NCBI GenBank assembly: GCA_040398525.1 | Contig: JBBATY010000014.1 | Location: forward strand, 1 to 64,000 | DNA from: VFMC01 sp040398525 | Lineage (GTDB): Bacteria; Actinomycetota; Acidimicrobiia; Acidimicrobiales; Ilumatobacteraceae | DNA: 64,000 nucleotides | Direction of reading: 5' to 3' | Shown: positions 51,270 through 59,413 of the stretch, piece by piece | Numbering within the stretch: the first letter of the stretch is position 1 | Layout: each line of letters opens with the position of its first letter | The notes under the pieces: generated by a model | Told to the model about the DNA's origin: nothing | Database searches by the model: none | What the model saw: the letters and a program-made list of their open reading frames with translations, nothing else | Program-made: the position numbers and the translations under genes

Positions 51270-52754
51270 ATGGCAACACTGGCCGAGATCGCTCGGCAGC
51301 ACAGCGCGCTCACCCAACCTCAGATCGAGCACCTCCAGCGGCTCGTCGGTGAATGGGGGGTGCTCGCGGACCTGTCGTTCGCCGACCTCCTGCTCTATCT
51401 GCCCGACGCCGCCGAGCCGGGGGCCTGGATCGTCCTCGCCCAGGTGCGACCGGCGACTGCGCGCACGATCTATGACGCCGACTACGTCGGCTTGCGGGCC
51501 ACCTCGTCGAACACGCTGCTCGATGCTGTCCAGGCCTCCGGCGCGATCGAGACGCGCGACCTCGTCATGGAGGGCATCCCCGGCTCGGTGCGCACCACGG
51601 CCATCCCCGTGCGCTTCCACGGCGACGTGCTTGCCATGCTCGCCCGCGAAGCCCGGGCCGACGTGCGCGAGGCAGGCCAACTGGAGCGCACCTACCTGGG
51701 CGTGTTCGAGCGGTTCGCCGCGATGGTGGCCGACGGAAGCTTCCCGGCCGAGGGCGCGCTCGAGGACTCGAGCGCGGCGCCCCGCATCGGCGACGGGACG
51801 ATCCTGCTCGACGGCGAGGCCCGGGTGCAGTACGCCTCCCCGAACGCGATGAGCGTCTTCCACCGGGTGGGCATCACCGCCAACGCCATCGGCATGCGCC
51901 TGGCCGAGCTCGGCTTCGACGACAGCTCGGCGCGGCGTGCGCTCGACAGCGGCCGCCCGGTGATCGAGGAGTTCGACCAGACAGCGGAGGTCACCCTGCT
52001 CAGTCGGTGCCTGCCGATCGTCGAGCAGGGCAGAGTGACGGGCGGCCTGCTGCTGCTACGCGACGTGTCGGAGGTGCGCAAGCGCGACAAGTTGCTGTTG
52101 TCGAAAGACGCCACCATCCGCGAGGTCCACCACCGGGTCAAGAACAACCTGCAGACCATCTCGTCGCTGCTGCGACTGCAGGCCCGCCGCCTGCAGTCGG
52201 CCGAGGCCAAGGCTGCGGTCAACGAGTCGGTGCGCCGGATCCGCACCATCGCCGTCGTCCACGAGACCCTGTCGCGCGAGGCGGGCGACGACGTCGCGTT
52301 CATCGACATCGTCCGACCGCTGCTGCGCCTGTCCGAGGAGGGTCTGCAGTCGCAGGACCGCCCGGTGCGCTTCACCGTCCACGGCGATGGCGGCCGGCTG
52401 CCCACCCATGTCGCCACGCCGCTGTCGGTGGTGCTCATCGAACTGCTCCAGAACGCGATCGACCACGGCTTCCCCGAAGGCAGCCAGGGTGGCGACGTCG
52501 TGGTGCTGCTGGCCCGCTCACCGGGGATGCTGTCGATCACCGTGGTGAACGACGGGGTGGGCCTCGAGCCGGGCTTCGAGCTGAACTCCGCGACCGGGCT
52601 GGGGCTGTCGATCGTGCGCACCCTGGTGACGACCGAGCTGGGCGGCACCATCACGATGCGTGCAGGCAGCCGTACCGATTTCGACGCTGTCGGGATCAGC
52701 GGTGTGCGGGACGGCACCGGAACGGTGGTCGACCTGCAGGTGCCGATCAGCTGA
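51270..52754 (+). CDS. pdtaS: PdtaS-type sensor histidine kinase
   Basis: Soluble histidine kinase of 494 residues with the mycobacterial PdtaS layout: an N-terminal GAF-like H_kinase_N domain (about 1-155), a PAS domain (about 170-270), a HisKA_2 dimerisation helix with EVHHRVKNNLQTISSLLRLQ (about 285-304) and an HATPase domain with ELLQNAIDHGF and GLGLSIVRTLV. PdtaS phosphorylates the RNA-binding antiterminator PdtaR in response to nutrients or metal. PdtaR is not in the window. In M. tuberculosis pdtaS also lies beside whiB1. The start is ATG at 51270. Confidence 0.88.
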   Translation: MATLAEIARQHSALTQPQIEHLQRLVGEWGVLADLSFADLLLYLPDAAEPGAWIVLAQVRPATARTIYDADYVGLRATSSNTLLDAVQASGAIETRDLVMEGIPGSVRTTAIPVRFHGDVLAMLAREARADVREAGQLERTYLGVFERFAAMVADGSFPAEGALEDSSAAPRIGDGTILLDGEARVQYASPNAMSVFHRVGITANAIGMRLAELGFDDSSARRALDSGRPVIEEFDQTAEVTLLSRCLPIVEQGRVTGGLLLLRDVSEVRKRDKLLLSKDATIREVHHRVKNNLQTISSLLRLQARRLQSAEAKAAVNESVRRIRTIAVVHETLSREAGDDVAFIDIVRPLLRLSEEGLQSQDRPVRFTVHGDGGRLPTHVATPLSVVLIELLQNAIDHGFPEGSQGGDVVVLLARSPGMLSITVVNDGVGLEPGFELNSATGLGLSIVRTLVTTELGGTITMRAGSRTDFDAVGISGVRDGTGTVVDLQVPIS

Positions 52755-52771
52755 CCGGCTGCGCGTCGCGC

Positions 52772-53065
52772 TCAGGCGAAGGCGCGTCGTGTCGCTGCGT
52801 TGCGCCGGCGGATGGCCCGGCGCTGCTCCTCGTCGAGGCCGCCCCAGATGCCCGAGTCCTGGTTGGTCTCGATGGCGTAGTCGAGGCAGTCGACCTGCAC
52901 CGGGCACTCCCTGCACACGTCCTTCGCCCGGGCGATCTGCAGCAATGCCTGGCCGGTGGTGCCGACCGGGAAGAACAGGTCGGGGTCGGTGCCCTTGCAG
53001 ATCGCCATCGACCGCCACGAATAGTCAGCACTGGACAGGGCGAGGCTCGACGCAAGGATGGTCAC
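52772..53065 (-). CDS. whiB1: WhiB1-like Fe-S transcription factor
   Basis: A 97-residue WhiB-family protein. The four Cys ligands are C in SMAICKGTD, and CRECPVQVDC, followed by GIWGGLDEEQRRAIRRRN. DPDLFFPVGTTG is typical of WhiB1, which binds sigma-A/RpoB and senses nitric oxide through its [4Fe-4S] cluster. I use the GTG at 53065 because AGGAG sits 8 nt upstream; a longer start would add 20 residues. It converges on pdtaS with 17 bp between. Confidence 0.88.
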   Translation of the reverse strand: MTILASSLALSSADYSWRSMAICKGTDPDLFFPVGTTGQALLQIARAKDVCRECPVQVDCLDYAIETNQDSGIWGGLDEEQRRAIRRRNAATRRAFA

Positions 53066-53163
53066 GATGAGGTCTCCTGAGTGGGGGGAAGGACCGAAGG
53101 GAAGTGATGGCTGGCCGTTCGGCACTGTTCACCGAGACGCCCTGCCGTAGACACCGGCGCGTC

Positions 53164-53192
53164 ACCGTAGGGACTCCTCGCCCGTCTGGCAA
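53164..53192 (-). promoter_or_regulatory. whiB1 promoter (TTGCCA-17-TACGGT)
   Basis: On the minus strand, a -35 TTGCCA (53187-53192) and a -10 TACGGT (53164-53169) are 17 bp apart. Transcription would begin near 53157, giving a leader of about 90 nt with a proper ribosome site, unlike the leaderless neighbours. Confidence 0.5.
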
Positions 53193-53206
53193 GGGTTCGG
53201 CGCGGA

Positions 53207-53220
53207 TTACCCTCCGGTAA
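53207..53220. promoter_or_regulatory. Small inverted repeat in whiB1/GDPD intergenic region
   Basis: TTACC-CTCC-GGTAA has 5-bp arms and lies upstream of both divergent genes, 15 bp upstream of the whiB1 -35 element. A regulator site is possible. Confidence 0.25.
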
Positions 53221-53263
53221 GGTTCGAACGAGCCATAGTTCCTAGCGATAGGGGTATCTTCCA

Positions 53264-53986
53264 GTGGGAGAGCAGGTCACCTTCGGTGAGATCCAGGTGA
53301 TGGCGCACCGCGGTGCGTCACGCGCGGAACGGGAGAACACCCTCGATGCGTTCCACAGTGCGGGACGCATGGGGGCCGACGCCGTCGAGCTCGATGTACG
53401 GCGCACCGCCGACGGAGAGTTGGTCGTGCACCACAACCCGCACCTCGACGACGGCCGGGTGATCGCCGAGTTGGCTGCTGCCGACCTGCCGGGGCACGTG
53501 CCGGCATTGGCCGATGCACTGGATGCGTGCCGCGGCATGTGGGTGAACGTCGAGATCAAGAACGACCCGACCGAACCGGACTTCGACCCCACCGACTCCA
53601 TCGCCGACGACACCATGGAGCTGCTGGTCGCCCGGGGCGAGCACGATCGCTGGCTCATCTCGTCGTTCCGGATCGAGACCGTCGACCGCTGCCAGGAGAT
53701 CGCCCGTCGGCTGGGCGTGCCGATCCGGACCGCGTGGCTCACCACGGTGGTGCCCGACGACGTGGTCGAGCTGCTCACGGCGCGCGGTCATGTGGCGCTG
53801 CACCCGTGGGTGCAGCTCCTCGGCCGTCACATGGTCGAGCAGTGCCGTGCCGCCGGCATCGCGGTCAACACCTGGACCTGCGACGACCCGGAACGGATGG
53901 CCGAGCTGGTGGAGTGGGGCATCGACGGGATCTGCACCAACGTCCCCGATGTGGCCCTCAGCGTGCTGGGGCGGTCGCCGGCCTGA
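53264..53986 (+). CDS. Glycerophosphodiester phosphodiesterase family protein
   Basis: A 240-residue TIM-barrel phosphodiesterase. The GDPD signature is AHRGASRAERENTLDAF (about 14-30), with metal ligands in VELDVRRTADGELVVHHNP (about 42-60) and VNVEIK (about 92-97). It probably hydrolyses glycerophosphodiesters to glycerol phosphate plus alcohol in the cytoplasm. The start is GTG. The stop overlaps the convergent lipid-kinase gene by 29 bp. Confidence 0.88.
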   Translation: MGEQVTFGEIQVMAHRGASRAERENTLDAFHSAGRMGADAVELDVRRTADGELVVHHNPHLDDGRVIAELAAADLPGHVPALADALDACRGMWVNVEIKNDPTEPDFDPTDSIADDTMELLVARGEHDRWLISSFRIETVDRCQEIARRLGVPIRTAWLTTVVPDDVVELLTARGHVALHPWVQLLGRHMVEQCRAAGIAVNTWTCDDPERMAELVEWGIDGICTNVPDVALSVLGRSPA

Positions 53987-54884
53987 CCAGGCGCACCGCC
54001 TCGGGCACGTGCTCGAAACGCAGGGCCTGTGTCTCGCCCAGGTAGTCGCCGTCGAGCTGATAGGGGAACGGCCGGTCGTGCTCGACGAGCAGCTCGGTGA
54101 GGTCGGTCTGCACCGCCAGGTGCGCCGAGGGCTGCACACCCCCACCTCGCAGCGCCCCGGCGAGCGAGCCGAGGATCGCGCCGGCGCGCATCGTGCGGAA
54201 GGTCACGGCCACCAGACCACGGTCGAAGGTGGCCGCCGGCGACAGGTCGAGCGGGCGGTTGCCGAGGTAGGTGTAGGGGTTGGTGTTGAGCACGACCGAG
54301 AAGTAGCCGTCGTCGACGTCGACACCCGGGCCGTGCAGCGCGAAATGGGGCGACCGACGGTCGTAGCCGACGAGCCAGGTGCGCAGCGCCGCGTAGATGA
54401 ACAGCGGATGGCCGAGCCATCGCTTCAGTGATGCGCGCCGTTCCACCTCGCGCACGACGGCTGCGTCGTAGCCGATCCCGGCGTGGAAGCAGAAGTACCG
54501 GCCGTTCACCCGGCCGAGGCCGATCGGCGCGATGTCGCACGCGTCGAGCCCGGCTGCTAGCTGCTGCGCGGCCAGCACCGGGTCGTTCGGCATGCCCAGC
54601 GTGCGGGCGAAGACGTTCGTCGACCCCCCGGGCAGCACCCCGAGCGCCGTATCGGTGCCGGCCACACCTGTGGCGACCTCGTTCAATGTGCCGTCGCCGC
54701 CGAACCCGATGACGACGTCGAGGCCGCGCCGGGCGGCGTCCTGGGCGAAGCGGGTGGCGTGCCCGCGGCGGTTGGTCTCGACCACGTCGACCTGGTGGTG
54801 GCGGCTCAGCTCGCGGTGCACCACCACCGTGTTGCGGGCCGTCACCGAGCTGGCGAAGGCGTTGACCACGAGCAGGATGCGCAA
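53958..54884 (-). CDS. Diacylglycerol kinase/lipid kinase family protein
   Basis: A 308-residue DAGK-catalytic-domain protein. The nucleotide loop is GFGGDGTLNEVATGV (about 60-74) with LPGGSTNVFART following (about 84-95). The C-terminal beta domain (about 130-300) includes FHAGIGYDA. It phosphorylates a lipid such as diacylglycerol or an undecaprenol-like alcohol; the exact lipid is unknown. The start is TTG at 54884, with TATCGT 8 nt upstream (minus). Divergent from etfB. Confidence 0.88.
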   Translation of the reverse strand: MRILLVVNAFASSVTARNTVVVHRELSRHHQVDVVETNRRGHATRFAQDAARRGLDVVIGFGGDGTLNEVATGVAGTDTALGVLPGGSTNVFARTLGMPNDPVLAAQQLAAGLDACDIAPIGLGRVNGRYFCFHAGIGYDAAVVREVERRASLKRWLGHPLFIYAALRTWLVGYDRRSPHFALHGPGVDVDDGYFSVVLNTNPYTYLGNRPLDLSPAATFDRGLVAVTFRTMRAGAILGSLAGALRGGGVQPSAHLAVQTDLTELLVEHDRPFPYQLDGDYLGETQALRFEHVPEAVRLVRPATAPAR

Positions 54885-54892
54885 GGCGCGCC

Positions 54893-54898
54893 ACGATA
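54893..54898 (-). promoter_or_regulatory. -10-like TATCGT for lipid kinase gene
   Basis: On the minus strand, TATCGT ends 8 nt before the TTG at 54884. Confidence 0.4.
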
Positions 54899-54947
54899 CT
54901 GCGGTGCACCGATGTGTCGTCTGCCGCTCTCATTGAGCCTGGTCGGG

Positions 54948-54978
54948 TTGGGTCTCTGGCAAACCCGTCGGTAACAAT
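54948..54978 (+). promoter_or_regulatory. etfB: Candidate etfBA promoter
   Basis: TTGGGT at 54948-54953 and TAACAA at 54972-54977 are 18 bp apart, and the -10 ends 8 nt before the ATG at 54986. The -10 is a poor match, so this is tentative. Confidence 0.3.
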
Positions 54979-54985
54979 GTCGTCC

Positions 54986-55762
54986 ATGAACGTGATCGTG
55001 TGTGTGAAGCAGATCCCCGATCCGGCCACCCCAGGTGCGCTCGATCCCGGTTCGCAGACCCTTCGTCGGGACGGCAAGCTGATTCTCGACGAGTCCGACA
55101 GCTATGGCGTCGAGATGGCGCTGCAGCTCGTCGACGCTGCTGGTGGCGGCGAGGTGAGCCTGGTGTCGATGGCCCCGAACGGTGAGGTCAGCGGCATGCG
55201 CACAGCGCTGGCCATGGGCGCAGCCAAGGGTGTGCTCGTCAGCGACCCGGCGCTGCAGGGCAGCGACGCCCTCACCACGGCCAAGGTGCTCGCCGCCGCG
55301 ATCAACCGTCTCGGCGGCGCCGACCTGGTGATCGCCGCCACCGAGTCGAGCGACGGCTACACCGGCACCGTGCCCGAGCAGATGGCCGAGGTCCTCGGCC
55401 TGCCGTCGGTCACCTTCGCCAAGAAGGTCGTCGTCGACGGTGGCGCACTGCGGGTCGACCGTCAGACCGAGTCCGGCTACGACGAGGTCACCTGCACCCT
55501 GCCCGCGGTCATCAGCGTCACCGCCGGTGTCGTCGAGCCGCGCTACCCGAGCTTCAAGGGCATCATGGCCGCCAAGTCGAAGCCGATCGACACCGTCACG
55601 GCCGGCGACCTCGGCGTCACGGCCACCGGCTGGGCCGGCGCCGGCCAAACCATCGTCAATGTCGCCCAGGCCGAAGCCCGCGCTGCGGGTGAGGTCGTCG
55701 AGGACGACGGCGAGGGGTACGCCAAGATCGTGGCGTTCCTCGAGAACCTGAAGGTCATCTGA
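54986..55762 (+). CDS. etfB: Electron transfer flavoprotein beta subunit
   Basis: A 258-residue subunit that binds AMP and helps EtfA carry electrons from acyl-CoA dehydrogenases to the quinone pool. The start MNVIVCVKQIPDP is typical, DESDSYGVEMALQL follows, and TESSDGYTGTVPEQMAEVLGLP is the EtfB signature segment. An in-frame ATG 9 nt upstream is an alternative start. It precedes etfA by 28 nt in one operon. Confidence 0.93.
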   Translation: MNVIVCVKQIPDPATPGALDPGSQTLRRDGKLILDESDSYGVEMALQLVDAAGGGEVSLVSMAPNGEVSGMRTALAMGAAKGVLVSDPALQGSDALTTAKVLAAAINRLGGADLVIAATESSDGYTGTVPEQMAEVLGLPSVTFAKKVVVDGGALRVDRQTESGYDEVTCTLPAVISVTAGVVEPRYPSFKGIMAAKSKPIDTVTAGDLGVTATGWAGAGQTIVNVAQAEARAAGEVVEDDGEGYAKIVAFLENLKVI

Positions 55763-55790
55763 GTCGGAGCCACGGAGAGGAACGCACACC

Positions 55791-56747
55791 ATGAACATCT
55801 GGGTCTTCGCACAAGAAGCCAACGGCGAGCCGACGAGCGGCACGCTCGAGCTCATCACCAAGGCACGCTCGCTCGGCACTGTGTCGGCATTCGTCGGCGG
55901 CGACGCCTCGGCGATCGCCGGCGCGCTCGGCGACTACGGCGCCACCACCGTGTACGCCACGGGCGACCTCGGCGGCAAGCTGCCGGGCGTGGCCGTGTCG
56001 GCGGCCATGAAGGCGGTCATCGACGGCGGCACCGTGCCCGACGTCATCATGTTCCCGCAGAACTACGAGGGTCGCGACATCGTCTCGCGGCTGTCGGTGA
56101 AGCTCGACTCGACGGTGCTCACCAACAACATCGACATCGCTGCCGACGGTGGCTCGGTCACCGTCACCACGCCGATCTTCGGTGGCAACACGCTGGTCAC
56201 CACCCAGTTCACCGGCTCGGGCCCGCACCTCGCGGCGTTCCGTCCGAAGAGCTTCGCGGCAGAGCCCGCCGGTGGCGGCGCACCTGCGGTCGTTGCTGCT
56301 CCGGTCCCCGAGCTCGGGGCCACCGGTGCTGCGTCGGTCGTCGCGGTCCACGTCGAGGAGACCACCGGTCCCAAGCTCGACGAGGCGAACATCGTGGTCT
56401 CGGGCGGCCGCGGCCTCGGCGAGGCCGTCAAGTACGAGATGGTCGAGTCGCTGGCCAAGCTGCTCAAGGGCGCCCCGGGCGCCTCGCGGGCCATCGTCGA
56501 CGCCGGCTGGGTGCCCTACAGCTACCAGGTCGGCCAGACCGGCAAGGTGGTCAAGCCCGGTGTCTACATCGCGGCGGGCATCTCGGGTGCCACCCAGCAC
56601 ATGGTGGGCATGAAGGGCTCGAAGAACATCATTGCCATCAACAAGGACAAAGAAGCCCCGATCTTCGGCATCGCCGACCTCGGCATCGTGGGCGACGTGC
56701 ACAAGGTGCTGCCGAAGCTCATCGAGGCGCTGCAGGCTCGCGGCTGA
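55791..56747 (+). CDS. etfA: Electron transfer flavoprotein alpha subunit
   Basis: A 318-residue FAD-binding subunit. The N-terminal domain (1-165) and a Gly/Ala/Pro linker (about 160-185) precede the C-terminal FAD domain with VVSGGRGLGE (about 203-212), YQVGQTGKVVKPGVYIA and GISGATQHMVGMKGSK. GGAGAGG lies about 10 nt upstream of the ATG, so this gene is leadered within the operon. A perfect hairpin follows the stop. Confidence 0.94.
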   Translation: MNIWVFAQEANGEPTSGTLELITKARSLGTVSAFVGGDASAIAGALGDYGATTVYATGDLGGKLPGVAVSAAMKAVIDGGTVPDVIMFPQNYEGRDIVSRLSVKLDSTVLTNNIDIAADGGSVTVTTPIFGGNTLVTTQFTGSGPHLAAFRPKSFAAEPAGGGAPAVVAAPVPELGATGAASVVAVHVEETTGPKLDEANIVVSGGRGLGEAVKYEMVESLAKLLKGAPGASRAIVDAGWVPYSYQVGQTGKVVKPGVYIAAGISGATQHMVGMKGSKNIIAINKDKEAPIFGIADLGIVGDVHKVLPKLIEALQARG

Positions 56748-56777
56748 CGCCGTCCGGCACCACACCACAGGTTCGAT

Positions 56778-56803
56778 CGAGGGGGCGGGTCACCGCCCCC
56801 TCG
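56778..56803. terminator. Bidirectional hairpin terminator after etfA
   Basis: CGAGGGGGCGG-GTCA-CCGCCCCCTCG is a perfect 11-bp stem with a 4-nt loop. It lies between the convergent etfA and SCO1664-family stops, so it probably terminates both transcripts. Confidence 0.75.
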
Positions 56804-56815
56804 TCGCGTCCCGGC

Positions 56816-57523
56816 TCAGACGAGCGGCCAGGGGTAGCGACGACCGGTGTGATCGACCGGCAGCACCTGGTGCTCGGCCACCCAGGCGGCACGCTCGCGC
56901 AGTGCCTCGACCTCGTCGTCGGCGAGCAGCGCAGCGACCTGGAGCGGGACCTGCTCGGCGAGGTGTGCAGCACGCGCGACCAGGTCGGCCTCGATGTCGT
57001 CACCGCCGAACTCCCACACGACGGTCCGCAGCTTGAAGTCCGCGGCGAAGCACAGGCCGTGGTCGATGCCCCAGATGTGGTCGTCGGCGTCGATGAGCAC
57101 GTGCCCGCTCTTGCGGTCGGTGTTGTTCGCGATCAGGTCGAACACGGCGATCTGGGCGAGCACGGGGTGGAGGTCCGGGCGCTGTTCGTGGATGGTGAAG
57201 TAGTGCTGCTGGTGGTCGGCTTCGACGAACCACTGCAGGCTGCCTTCGCCGAGGGGACCGTCTCGCACGACGGTCGCTGGCACGAGGTCGAGCCCCATTG
57301 CCTCCGACAGCAGGTAGGCAGCCAGCTCTCGCCGGTGGAGGCCGGGCTCGAAGTCCCAGAGCGGGCGCTCGCCGCGCAGGGGCTTGTAGATCGCCGAGCC
57401 GACGTGTTCGCCGTCGACGGCGAGGTGGACCAGGAACGTGGCGTTGCTGCTCCAGGGCATTCGGCCCTCGATGTCGATCTCGGCGGTGCGGAGCACCTCG
57501 AGCCGCTCGGCACCCGATGTCAT
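56816..57523 (-). CDS. SCO1664-family putative atypical kinase
   Basis: A 235-residue protein of the SCO1664 family with the outline of a PI3/4-kinase or HipA-like fold. Lys47 in SAIYKPLRGE is a candidate ATP-binding Lys. IANNTDRKSGHVLID (about 131-145) is a catalytic-loop candidate, with Asp136, and GIDHG (about 152-156) replaces the DFG metal motif. Activity and target are unknown. It is the last gene of a three-gene operon with DUF3090 and a phosphatase, a set I recall near mycothiol genes in other actinobacteria. Confidence 0.8.
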   Translation of the reverse strand: MTSGAERLEVLRTAEIDIEGRMPWSSNATFLVHLAVDGEHVGSAIYKPLRGERPLWDFEPGLHRRELAAYLLSEAMGLDLVPATVVRDGPLGEGSLQWFVEADHQQHYFTIHEQRPDLHPVLAQIAVFDLIANNTDRKSGHVLIDADDHIWGIDHGLCFAADFKLRTVVWEFGGDDIEADLVARAAHLAEQVPLQVAALLADDEVEALRERAAWVAEHQVLPVDHTGRRYPWPLV

Positions 57524-57530
57524 CGTGGGC

Positions 57531-58046
57531 TCAGTTCATGCGCGGGCAGATGTGCCCGGACGGATCGATGGGCAGTGAGCACCAGCGGCACGGTGGCCGG
57601 CCGGCCGACACGATGGCTTCGGCCTGCTCGCAGAACGCCACCACCTGGCCGCGGGAGAGCTGCACGCGCAGGCGACTGCCGTCGAGCTCGTCGGTGTCGT
57701 CGTCCTCGTCGTCATCGTCCTGCTCGGGCACCATCTCGTCGAGCTGCACGAGCACTCTGTCGGTGTCGCGGTCGTAGCCGAGGCCGATCGGGCCGAGGAC
57801 GAAGTCCGGCTCGAGTGGTTCGGCGAGCAGCGACGTGCCGGCTGCCGGGCGGTCGTCTGGCGGCGGGAGGTCGTGCAGCACCCGGCGCAGGTAGTCGGCG
57901 AGTGCTGCTGCCTGCTGCTTCTCGCACTTCACCGTCACCAGCGCCCGTCCGAGGCGGGCCTGGATGAGGAACACCCGCTGGCCGGGTCGACCGACCGCCC
58001 CCACGGCGAAGGCGTCGACGTGGTCGAAGTCGTGGAAACTGCTCAT
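57531..58046 (-). CDS. DUF3090 zinc-ribbon-like protein
   Basis: A 171-residue DUF3090 protein. The first part is alpha/beta (FHDFDHVDAFAVGAVGRPGQRVF about 4-26). An acidic run EQDDDDEDDDTDE (about 110-122) precedes the C-terminal CRWCSLPIDPSGHICPRMN (about 153-171), which could bind Zn through C-x2-C and H-x-C. The function is unknown. 7 nt before the SCO1664-family gene and 11 nt after the phosphatase gene. Confidence 0.85.
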   Translation of the reverse strand: MSSFHDFDHVDAFAVGAVGRPGQRVFLIQARLGRALVTVKCEKQQAAALADYLRRVLHDLPPPDDRPAAGTSLLAEPLEPDFVLGPIGLGYDRDTDRVLVQLDEMVPEQDDDDEDDDTDELDGSRLRVQLSRGQVVAFCEQAEAIVSAGRPPCRWCSLPIDPSGHICPRMN

Positions 58047-58057
58047 CGGGGCCGGCC

Positions 58058-58723
58058 TCAGGACGGGCGCAGCTCGGCGAGCGAGCCTCCGGTCGAGTTG
58101 ACGGTGAGCACCACCGGACCACCGGCGTGGTAGGCGATCGCCGAGACCGAGCAGGGGCTGATGACGATCCGCTGGAACAGGTCGAGGTGCGTGCCCAGCG
58201 CATGCGCGACCACCGCCTTGATCGGGTCGGCGTGCGAGACGCAGACGATGACCCCTCCGGGGTGCCGGGTGCGCAGACGGTCGATCGCTCCGACGATGCG
58301 GCTCTGCATCGCCGTGAAGCTCTCGCCGCCCGGGAAGGTGAACGTCGACGGTGCCCGCTGGACCGTCGACCACTCGGGCAGCTTCATCAACTGCTTCAGC
58401 TCGGCGCCCGTCCAGTCGCCGAAGTCGCACTCGAGCAGGCCGCGGTCGATCTGCACTCGCTGCGTGGCCACCCTGCCGATCGGCGCTGCGGTTTCGCGGG
58501 TGCGCTCGAGTGGTGAGGCGTAGACGGCGTCGATGCGCGGCAACGCACGCAACCGCTCGGCGACCTGCTCGGCCTGTTGCCGGCCGGTGTCGGCGAGGTG
58601 GAGGCCCGGGGCGCGGCCCGGAAGCAGCTTGCCCGTCGTGGGTGTCTGACCGTGGCGGACGAGCAGCACCAGAGTGGGCGGGGGGCCGGTCGGCGCCGGG
58701 GAAGCCTTGGACGTGCGGGCCAT
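58058..58723 (-). CDS. Histidine phosphatase (MSMEG_4193-type)
   Basis: A 221-residue phosphoglycerate-mutase-like phosphatase. The RHG catalytic motif is LLVRHGQTPTTG (about 20-31), followed by ASPLERTRETA (about 69-79) and a late VSHADPIKAVV with the second His. Its substrate is unknown. First gene of the operon that continues with DUF3090 and the SCO1664-family protein. A minus-strand TAGGTT lies 10 nt upstream of the ATG, overlapping the divergent udgB promoter. Confidence 0.87.
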   Translation of the reverse strand: MARTSKASPAPTGPPPTLVLLVRHGQTPTTGKLLPGRAPGLHLADTGRQQAEQVAERLRALPRIDAVYASPLERTRETAAPIGRVATQRVQIDRGLLECDFGDWTGAELKQLMKLPEWSTVQRAPSTFTFPGGESFTAMQSRIVGAIDRLRTRHPGGVIVCVSHADPIKAVVAHALGTHLDLFQRIVISPCSVSAIAYHAGGPVVLTVNSTGGSLAELRPS

Positions 58724-58733
58724 GACCTTGTGG

Positions 58734-58739
58734 AACCTA
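58734..58739 (-). promoter_or_regulatory. -10-like TAGGTT for phosphatase operon
   Basis: On the minus strand, TAGGTT ends 10 nt before the ATG at 58723. It overlaps a plus-strand TACTGT by two bases, so both promoters cannot be occupied at once. Confidence 0.4.
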
Positions 58740-58743
58740 CTGT
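58738..58743 (+). promoter_or_regulatory. -10-like TACTGT for udgB
   Basis: TACTGT ends 7 nt before the GTG at 58751 and supports that start over the GTG at 58742, which would lie inside the hexamer. Confidence 0.4.
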
Positions 58744-58750
58744 GCGGGTG

Positions 58751-59413
58751 GTGGATTCGCTCGGTCGACTCGAACGCGATGTCTGTGACTGTCGGCGCTG
58801 CCCGCGCCTGGTGGCCTGGCGCGAGGAGGTGGCCCGCGAGCGTCGCGCCGCCTACCGCGACCACGACTACTGGGGTCGCCCGGTGCCCGGCTTCGGCGAC
58901 CCGGCAGCGCGCATCCTGGTGCTCGGGTTGGCCCCGGCCGCGCACGGGGCCAACCGGACGGGACGGATCTTCACCGGCGACCGCTCGGGCGACTGGCTGT
59001 TCCGGGCACTGCACCGGGCCGGGCTCGCCAACCAGCCGACCTCGGTGTCGCGCGACGACGGCCTCGCCGTGCACGGCGCCTGGGTGACCGCAGCAGTGAA
59101 GTGCGCCCCGCCCGGTAACACGCCGCTGCCCGAGGAGCGCACTGCGTGCAGGGAGCTGCTCGAGCGCGAGGTCGCTCTGCTCACCCAGGTGCGCGTGGTG
59201 GTGTGCCTGGGTGGTTTCGCCCACCAGGTGGGCTGCGACCTGTGGGGCCTGCGCCCCCGGCCGCGCTTCGGCCACGGGTCCGAGGCGACGTCTCCGTCGG
59301 GGGTGGTGCTGCTCGGGTCGTTCCACCCGAGCCAGCAGAACACCTTCACGGGGCGGCTCACCGAAGCCATGCTCGACGGCGTGTTCGCCCGTGCTGTGGC
59401 GCTGGCCGGCTGA
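58751..59413 (+). CDS. udgB: Type 5 uracil-DNA glycosylase UdgB
   Basis: A 220-residue base-excision repair enzyme with a [4Fe-4S] cluster. The N-terminal Cys cluster is VCDCRRCPRL, and a C-x14-C pair is KCAPPGNTPLPEERTAC. The active-site loop LGLAPAAHGANRTGR is the family 5 form (lacking Asp/Asn of classic UDGs), and SFHPSQQNTFTGRL is the second motif. It removes uracil, hypoxanthine and similar bases. GTG at 58751 chosen; GTGs at 58742 and 58748 are also in frame. Confidence 0.88.
   Translation: MDSLGRLERDVCDCRRCPRLVAWREEVARERRAAYRDHDYWGRPVPGFGDPAARILVLGLAPAAHGANRTGRIFTGDRSGDWLFRALHRAGLANQPTSVSRDDGLAVHGAWVTAAVKCAPPGNTPLPEERTACRELLEREVALLTQVRVVVCLGGFAHQVGCDLWGLRPRPRFGHGSEATSPSGVVLLGSFHPSQQNTFTGRLTEAMLDGVFARAVALAG

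Noticed and set aside
53066..53263. Largest gap checked for tRNA or small RNA genes
   Set aside because: No cloverleaf or strong hairpin; contents are explained by the whiB1 promoter and leader and the GDPD upstream region.
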